Below, one piece after another: positions 1 to 3,804 of a stretch of 6,478 nt of DNA. The notes beneath the pieces were generated by a model. That model had not been told where the DNA came from. It made no database searches and was given only the letters and a program-made list of their open reading frames with translations. Location of the stretch: NCBI GenBank assembly GCA_022573485.1, contig JACZTW010000224.1, forward strand, positions 1 through 6,478, read 5' to 3'. Both the position numbers and the translations under genes were made by a program. The stretch is from Planctomycetota bacterium (GTDB lineage Bacteria; Planctomycetota; Phycisphaerae; UBA1845; CAIVHJ01). Each line of letters opens with the position of its first letter. Position 1 is the first letter of the stretch.

Positions 1-1137
1 CTCGCTGAAGCCCTGGCTGAGGGAGCGGTGCTGGGCGGCTATGCGTTCACGCGCCTTCGCGGCAAAGGCACGCCATCGGCCGATCTGCCGAAGTTCCCGG
101 CCCGGCTGATCATCGGCCTGGACCGCCTGCGGCAAGTCGACCGCCGGCGTTTCAATGACGGACTCACCATGGCCAAGTGGACCAATTGGGGGCGGGAATT
201 GCTCAATCAATCTCAGAGCCACCTCAATGCAATCAAGCTGGCCAACCACGCCCGCGCCGCGGCCAAGGGCCTGCGCAAAGTGCGCTGCACGATCTGGGGC
301 AAGAAGGAAATCGCGGCGGCGCGGATGGGGCTGCTGCTGGCGGTCAATCAGGGCAGCACCGAGCCGCCGCGCTTCATCATCCTGCAATACAACGGCGGCA
401 AGAAGGCCGATCCGCCGATCTGCCTGATCGGCAAAGGCCTGACCTACGACACCGGCGGCTACAACATCAAAGGCGGCGATGGCATGCGCGGCATGCACAT
501 GGACAAGGGCGGATCCATCGGCACGCTGTCCAGTTTCTTCGCCGTCGCGGAGATGGGCCTCAAGAAGAACGTCGTTTGCCTGGTGCCTTCGACGGACAAT
601 CGCATCAGCGGATCCGCCATGGTGCCGGGTGACGTGTTCGTCGGCGCCGCCGGCATCAGCGTCGAGGTCGATAACACCGACGCCGAGGGCCGGATGGTGT
701 TGGCCGACGCACTGGCCTACTCGAAGAAGTTCAAGCCTTCGCACATTATCGACATGGCCACACTGACCGGGGCGTCCGTGATCGCACTCGGCGATCAGGC
801 GACTGCCATGTTCTGCACCGATGATCAGACAGCCCGGCAGTTATTGAAACACGCCGATGATGCCGGTGAGCTGCTCTGGCGGATGCCGCTGTGGGGCGTC
901 TACAACGACAAGCTCAAGAGCAAGACCGCCGACATCAAGAACGTCGGCAATCGCTGGGGCGGCGCCATCACGGCGGCGCTGTTCCTGAAACGGTTCGTGC
1001 CCGAGAAGGTCAAATGGTGTCACTTGGACATGGCCGGCAAGATGGCGGCCGACAGCGACCAAGCCTACACGCCCGCCGGCTCGGGCTACGGCTTCGGCCC
1101 GCGACTCATCGCCCGATGGCTTCGGGCCGAATCGTGA
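1..1137 (+). CDS. pepA: Leucyl aminopeptidase, M17 family (5'-truncated by window edge)
   Basis: This is a cytosolic metallo-aminopeptidase that removes N-terminal residues from peptides, using two metal ions per subunit of a usually hexameric enzyme. The frame is open from base 1, reading LAEALAEGAVLGGYAF, the usual end of the M17 N-terminal domain, so the true start lies upstream. 378 residues are visible, against about 500 for E. coli PepA. Counting from the GTG at 28, metal and catalytic residues are present: GKG Lys136, YDTGG Asp141, NIKGG Lys148, HMDKGG Asp159, and NTDAEGR with Asp218, Glu220 and Arg222. The sequence then runs through MATLTGA to the C-terminal GSGYGFGPRLIARWL. Two motifs differ from classical PepA: the DMGG element reads MDKGG, and the proline-rich N-x-P-x-N-x-x-T-P linker is replaced by LLNQSQSHLNAIKLANHA. 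Family is secure; exact substrate preference is not. No terminator is visible in the 91 bases before the next gene. Confidence 0.93.
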   Translation, partial: LAEALAEGAVLGGYAFTRLRGKGTPSADLPKFPARLIIGLDRLRQVDRRRFNDGLTMAKWTNWGRELLNQSQSHLNAIKLANHARAAAKGLRKVRCTIWGKKEIAAARMGLLLAVNQGSTEPPRFIILQYNGGKKADPPICLIGKGLTYDTGGYNIKGGDGMRGMHMDKGGSIGTLSSFFAVAEMGLKKNVVCLVPSTDNRISGSAMVPGDVFVGAAGISVEVDNTDAEGRMVLADALAYSKKFKPSHIIDMATLTGASVIALGDQATAMFCTDDQTARQLLKHADDAGELLWRMPLWGVYNDKLKSKTADIKNVGNRWGGAITAALFLKRFVPEKVKWCHLDMAGKMAADSDQAYTPAGSGYGFGPRLIARWLRAES

Positions 1138-1158
1138 TGCGATGAACCGCGAATTCGT

Positions 1159-1188
1159 TTGACACGCGCCGCAACGCGAGATTACATT
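1159..1188 (+). promoter_or_regulatory. Sigma70-like promoter for the MgtC-family gene
   Basis: A perfect -35 TTGACA (1159-1164) and a -10 TACATT (1183-1188, 4 of 6 matches) are separated by 18 bases. This predicts transcription starting near 1195 and a leader of about 34 bases before the GTG at 1229. It lies wholly in the gap after the aminopeptidase, which suggests the MgtC gene can be transcribed independently. The call comes from reading the sequence only. Confidence 0.5.
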
Positions 1189-1228
1189 CGGATCAGAGTA
1201 TCTCGCCGTCGCAGTTCGGAGGCTGATT

Positions 1229-1861
1229 GTGGATTTTGAGGTTATGGTCTACCGCATCGGCGCCGCCGTCGTGGCCGGCGCCGTGGTCGGCATCGAGCGG
1301 GAATTCCGCGATAAGCCGGCCGGCCTGCGAACGCTGGTCTTGATCAGTGCCGGGGCCTGTATCTTCTCGATGATCTCCATGCTCGTGGGCGGCACGACGG
1401 TGGACCAGGGACGCATCGCCGCGCAAGTCGTGACCGGCGTCGGCTTCCTGGGGGCCGGCTCAATCCTGCGGAGCACCAAGTCGATCTACGGCCTGACCAC
1501 CGCCGCGACCATCTGGATCGTGGCCGCCCTGGGCATGGCCTGCGGCTTCGGACATTTCCTCATGGCGCTCGTCGGCACAGTGGCGACACTGTTCGTGTTG
1601 CTTTTGTTCCACAGCATCGGTGGGCGAATTGAAGTATCGCGATCCATCCGCAAACATCGCATCGCCACCCGAGACGATCAGATTCGCTTCGCCAACCTCG
1701 AACCCTATTTCACCGAAGCGGGGCTGCGGATTCTGCGGCGCAATTGCTACCGCCAGGGTGACGACTACGTTTTCACATTTCGCGTACGGGGTCCGCGCAA
1801 ACAGCATCTGGCGCTCCGTGAGAAACTGCTGCACACCGACGGCCTGATGCTGCAGCGCTGA
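1229..1861 (+). CDS. MgtC/SapB-family inner-membrane protein
   Basis: A 210-residue protein of the MgtC/SapB/YhiD family. Members are linked to growth in low magnesium, virulence or acid stress; the molecular activity is unsettled and a transporter role is not established. The GTG start is chosen because GGAGG (1218-1222) lies six bases upstream and the protein then begins directly before TM1. Signature motifs are the GIEREFRDKPAGLRT block (residues 21-35) after TM1, and a second block at residues 62-81 containing RIAAQVVTGVGFLGAG and ILR, followed by GLTTAATIW (88-96). Hydrophobic segments fall at about 7-22, 36-54, 63-80, 89-107 and 110-127. Residues 129-210 are charged and soluble, matching the C-terminal ACT-like cytosolic domain of the longer family members. 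It lies 91 bases after the aminopeptidase and probably has its own promoter. Confidence 0.9.
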   Translation: MDFEVMVYRIGAAVVAGAVVGIEREFRDKPAGLRTLVLISAGACIFSMISMLVGGTTVDQGRIAAQVVTGVGFLGAGSILRSTKSIYGLTTAATIWIVAALGMACGFGHFLMALVGTVATLFVLLLFHSIGGRIEVSRSIRKHRIATRDDQIRFANLEPYFTEAGLRILRRNCYRQGDDYVFTFRVRGPRKQHLALREKLLHTDGLMLQR

Positions 1862-1970
1862 CCCCCGCGCCGCCGGTCCAAATGACGCGCCCCTCAAACA
1901 CGTGCCCCTGCCGCAGGAAGCACGGGATGCCGCGCCTGCCTTGCGACCGGCTGCGTTGCCGAGCAGGACA

Positions 1971-2005
1971 GCAACAAAAGACGCCTTTGGCAGATGCCAA
2001 AGGCG
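1971..2005 (-). terminator. Rho-independent terminator of the small lipoprotein gene
   Basis: A perfect 10-bp stem (1982-1991 with 1996-2005) closes a four-base AGAT loop. On the minus strand it is followed by TCTTTTGTTGC, a U-rich tail, so it terminates leftward transcription 36 bases after the stop at 2041. On the plus strand the hairpin is followed by CTGATCATCG with no U-tract, so its use by the convergent MgtC gene is doubtful, although no better hairpin for that gene is visible in 1862-1980. Confidence 0.75.
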
Positions 2006-2040
2006 CTGATCATCGAAACGGGTTGGGAGAAGCGGGCTGG

Positions 2041-2247
2041 CTAGTGCCAGCGCGACAGGCGCGACGGGCGGTCCATCAGCATGAAGTTGTCGAAATCGTC
2101 CTTGGCCATGCGCCATTCCTTGCTCATGATGGTCTTGTAAGTGTGGGCACGCTCTGCACCACTATGCCCGTAACTGGCGCCGCAGCCGAACATTCCGGCT
2201 GTCCAAGAAAAACCGACGAAGAAAAGAAGCGCTTTTTGCAATTTCAT
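2041..2247 (-). CDS. Small putative lipoprotein (68 aa), function unknown
   Basis: I do not recognise this protein as a named family. The start chosen is the ATG at 2247, because GGGGA sits eight bases upstream; an in-frame ATG at 2256 has no properly spaced ribosome site, and further upstream only a TTG is available. The N-terminus has two lysines (residues 2 and 5), a hydrophobic stretch (6-21) and Cys22 in the context MFGC, a weak but plausible lipobox, so the mature form would be a lipid-anchored peptide of about 47 residues beginning CGASYGHSG. The rest is polar, with WRMAKDDFDNFMLMD and a basic-aromatic end DRPSRLSRWH. It is a single-gene unit: a strong promoter at 2317-2345 and a terminator at 1971-2005 flank it. 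That arrangement, with the signal sequence, argues that it is a real gene despite its size. Confidence 0.72.
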   Translation of the reverse strand: MKLQKALLFFVGFSWTAGMFGCGASYGHSGAERAHTYKTIMSKEWRMAKDDFDNFMLMDRPSRLSRWH

Positions 2248-2316
2248 CAGATCCATCCCCAACGGTACCAATCGATCCAGTCAGCGAGCTCGATGCTCAA
2301 AAGTCCTTGTACCACT

Positions 2317-2345
2317 ATGATATCGGTCGATTCAGGGCGGGTCAA
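2317..2345 (-). promoter_or_regulatory. Strong sigma70-like promoter for the small lipoprotein gene
   Basis: Read on the minus strand, a -35 TTGACC (2345-2340) and a -10 TATCAT (2322-2317) each match the consensus at five of six positions and are separated by exactly 17 bases. The predicted start is near 2310, giving a leader of about 63 bases before the ATG at 2247. It lies in the gap after the HU gene, so the lipoprotein gene need not depend on HU transcription. Confidence 0.6.
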
Positions 2346-2412
2346 CAACGCATTTGCCGCTTCCCCGATGGGTGGGATCCTTCTCGGCCGCAGGACCGGG
2401 GCCGGCCTTAGT

Positions 2413-2721
2413 CTAGGACTGGCTATCTGTGTTCGCCGAAGGAGACATCGCTTCAGCCAGGCGCGCCAGACGCTTCCCAGGCTGAAAAGAGACGACGTTT
2501 TTGGGCGGCACACGCAGGGGCTCGTTGGTGCGCGGATTGCGGGCCACACGCGCTGCCCGACGCTTGACCTCGAAGACGCCGAAGTTGCGAAGCTCGATGC
2601 GCCCTTCCTGCTCCAACGATCTGACGATGGAATCCAAAACGAACTGTACGATTTGCTTGGCCAGACCTTGGTCGATCCCGTACGTGGCGGACACTTCGCG
2701 AACAATTTCCTTCTTGGTCAT
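2413..2721 (-). CDS. HU/IHF-family DNA-binding nucleoid protein
   Basis: A 102-residue member of the bacterial histone-like HU/IHF family, which binds and bends DNA as a dimer and helps organise the nucleoid. Residues 1-40 form the helical dimerisation part, beginning MTKKEIVREVS. The strand segment GRIELRNFGVFEVKRRAAR (40-58) is the family core. The DNA-binding arm carries the RNP motif (61-63), whose proline intercalates in known members, then RTNEP and PPKNVVSFQPGK (72-83). The body is the usual 90 residues; a polar tail from about 92 to 102 (SPSANTDSQS) is a small extension. HU and IHF subunits cannot be separated from sequence alone. The ATG at 2721 follows GAGGG (2735-2731) by about ten bases. 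The 140 bases downstream, before the lipoprotein gene, contain that gene's promoter but no canonical terminator for HU. Confidence 0.95.
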   Translation of the reverse strand: MTKKEIVREVSATYGIDQGLAKQIVQFVLDSIVRSLEQEGRIELRNFGVFEVKRRAARVARNPRTNEPLRVPPKNVVSFQPGKRLARLAEAMSPSANTDSQS

Positions 2722-2744
2722 TTTGAAAGGCCCTCGAAGTCGTT

Positions 2745-2774
2745 AGAATGGGCTAATTCGTAACACGAATCCAA
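2745..2774 (-). promoter_or_regulatory. Possible HU promoter with overlapping inverted repeat
   Basis: On the minus strand TTGGAT (2774-2769) and CATTCT (2750-2745) are spaced 18 bases apart and would start transcription near 2738, just upstream of the GAGGG ribosome site. A perfect inverted repeat, ATTCG-TAACA-CGAAT (2756-2770), fills the spacer and overlaps the -35, the geometry expected of a repressor or autoregulatory operator. Both hexamers are mediocre matches, so this is tentative. Confidence 0.28.
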
Positions 2775-2825
2775 GGCCACGAGCATCCTTGCTATTGACG
2801 TAACTCTAATGGCACTAACGCGATG

Positions 2826-2844
2826 GTCGCCGATATACGGCGAC
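2826..2844. repeat. Perfect 7-bp inverted repeat with AT spacer
   Basis: GTCGCCG-ATATA-CGGCGAC: seven-base arms in perfect dyad symmetry around a five-base AT centre. It is not followed by a U-tract on either strand, so it is not a typical terminator. The 19-base symmetric form and its place in a divergent gap resemble a dimeric regulator's binding site, although it lies about 105 bases upstream of HU and 227 bases upstream of the MBL gene. Confidence 0.4.
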
Positions 2845-3070
2845 TTGTCAAGGCGCTTGTTTCGAGCCGAGATATATTCCATTAATTGCACACTCAGTGG
2901 CATCTGCGTGCCGGGAGCTTCTGAGCGAGAATTCTCTTGTGTCGAGCCAATCGCGCTACACGATTGTCGAGAATACCACAAATCAGTTACTCATAGGTCA
3001 TGGTTGCCGCGTTCGCGTGATCCGAGCCAGGTTTCGATCCTGCATTTTGTAGAACCCATGGTGGATAAGT

Positions 3071-3727
3071 ATGACTGATCAAGAGATTGAGATTGTCACG
3101 TTTGCCGACGAATTCTTTGCGCAAAATAGTCGCCTGATCATTTCACAGGGCGAGCCGCGCTGCTGGGTGGTTGACCCTGGTTTTGCTCCGGCGACAGACA
3201 ACTTGCTCAAGTACTTGACTGAAAGGAATTTGTCACCGGAAGCCGTGATTCTGACTCATGCCCATGCGGATCATATCGCCGGCTTGTCACAGGTGTTGAA
3301 TGTTCACGAAATGTTGCCGGTGCACTTGGCCAAGATTGAGTGGTCATACCTCGAGGATCCCTCACAGAATCTGTCGACGATGACCGGCATGGAGTTACGC
3401 GTCAAGGCACCGGAATTGCGCGACCTCGCTCCGGATCAAGTGCTGGAGTTGGGGGGCACACAGTGGCAGGTGCTCGACACTTCGGGCCATTCTCCTGGCG
3501 GCAGGACGTTGTACTGCTCACAAGCACAGACCGCCATCGTGGGTGACGCACTGTTCGCCGGGAGCATCGGAAGGGTCGATTTTCCACACAGTGACGGGCC
3601 ACGTCTGTTGTCCAACATCCGAGAAAAACTCTTCACGCTCCCGGGCGCCACGCGGGTGTGCTCCGGTCACGGCCCGGACACTACGATCGAGATCGAACGC
3701 AGCACCAACCCGTTCTTCGCCAGCTGA
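3071..3727 (+). CDS. Metallo-beta-lactamase-fold hydrolase, glyoxalase II-like
   Basis: A 218-residue soluble protein of the MBL-fold superfamily, glyoxalase II-like group (similar in size and motifs to YcbL/GloC-type enzymes), whose members typically hydrolyse thioesters such as S-lactoylglutathione. All seven expected metal ligands are present: HAHADH gives His63, His65, Asp67 and His68; GHSPGG gives His140; GDALF gives Asp159; SGHG gives His200. The segment GSIGRVDFPHSDGPRLLSNI after Asp159 is typical of this branch, and the protein lacks the long C-terminal glutathione-binding domain of classical GloB. The final motif is close to the family's usual GHGPxTTIxxExxxNPF. A persulfide dioxygenase role is less likely but cannot be excluded. 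The ATG at 3071 follows a modest GGTGGATAAG ribosome site; an ATG at 3058 is out of frame. Transcribed alone, divergent from HU. Confidence 0.9.
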   Translation: MTDQEIEIVTFADEFFAQNSRLIISQGEPRCWVVDPGFAPATDNLLKYLTERNLSPEAVILTHAHADHIAGLSQVLNVHEMLPVHLAKIEWSYLEDPSQNLSTMTGMELRVKAPELRDLAPDQVLELGGTQWQVLDTSGHSPGGRTLYCSQAQTAIVGDALFAGSIGRVDFPHSDGPRLLSNIREKLFTLPGATRVCSGHGPDTTIEIERSTNPFFAS

Positions 3728-3752
3728 GTCGAACGCGCAGAACCGGGCGCGC

Positions 3753-3790
3753 AAGAAAAAAGCCCCCCGAGGCCTTGAGCCTCGGGGGGC
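3753..3790 (-). terminator. Strong rho-independent terminator for the large secreted protein gene
   Basis: A perfect 12-bp GC-rich stem (3762-3773 with 3779-3790) closes a five-base loop. On the minus strand it is followed at once by TTTTTT and then CTTGC, a textbook intrinsic terminator 15 bases beyond the stop codon at 3805-3807. The same hairpin lies 35 bases after the MBL stop at 3727 and may also slow rightward transcription, but it lacks a U-tract in that direction. Confidence 0.92.
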
Positions 3791-3804
3791 GTTGAGGTTC
3801 TCAA

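Larger units (their letters stand above)
2722..3070. other. 349-base divergent intergenic region between HU and the MBL hydrolase
   Basis: This gap is visibly more AT-rich than its neighbours. It contains two perfect inverted repeats (2756-2770 and 2826-2844), a possible HU promoter, and AT-rich boxes such as TATATT at 2873-2878 that lack a -35 at proper spacing. Short open frames cross it on both strands, but none has a recognisable protein, a convincing ribosome site or normal codon character. I see no tRNA or other structured RNA. The upstream region of the MBL gene shows no confident promoter. Confidence 0.6.

Noticed and set aside
1460..2116. Open minus-strand frame of 218 codons opposite the MgtC-family gene
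   Set aside because: It lies antisense to a well-conserved membrane protein and has low-complexity Ala/Arg/Gly content typical of a shadow frame.
2386..2408. Possible terminator hairpin just after the HU stop (GGCCG...CGGCC)
   Set aside because: Only a five-base stem with a 12-base loop and no U-tract on the minus strand; insufficient for a terminator call.
1882..2763. Open plus-strand frame of 293 codons across the lipoprotein and HU genes
   Set aside because: It is antisense to the unmistakable HU gene and to the lipoprotein gene with its own signals. The product shows no domain and no ribosome site was found.
2845..2878. TTGTCA...TATATT as a plus-strand promoter for the MBL gene
   Set aside because: The spacer is 22 bases, too long for sigma70, and the site is nearly 200 bases from the gene.
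2718..2981. Minus-strand frame of 87 codons overlapping the HU start
   Set aside because: It would cover the HU ribosome site and likely promoter, and its product has no recognisable features.
3029..3047. tRNA T-arm-like text (CAGG-TTTCGAT-CCTG)
   Set aside because: With the TTCGATC loop in register the stem does not pair, and no anticodon, D-arm or acceptor stem can be fitted around it.
2809..3078. Plus-strand frame of 89 codons in the HU-MBL gap
   Set aside because: No ribosome site, no recognisable protein, and it overlaps the MBL start by eight bases. Considered a chance frame in AT-richer DNA.
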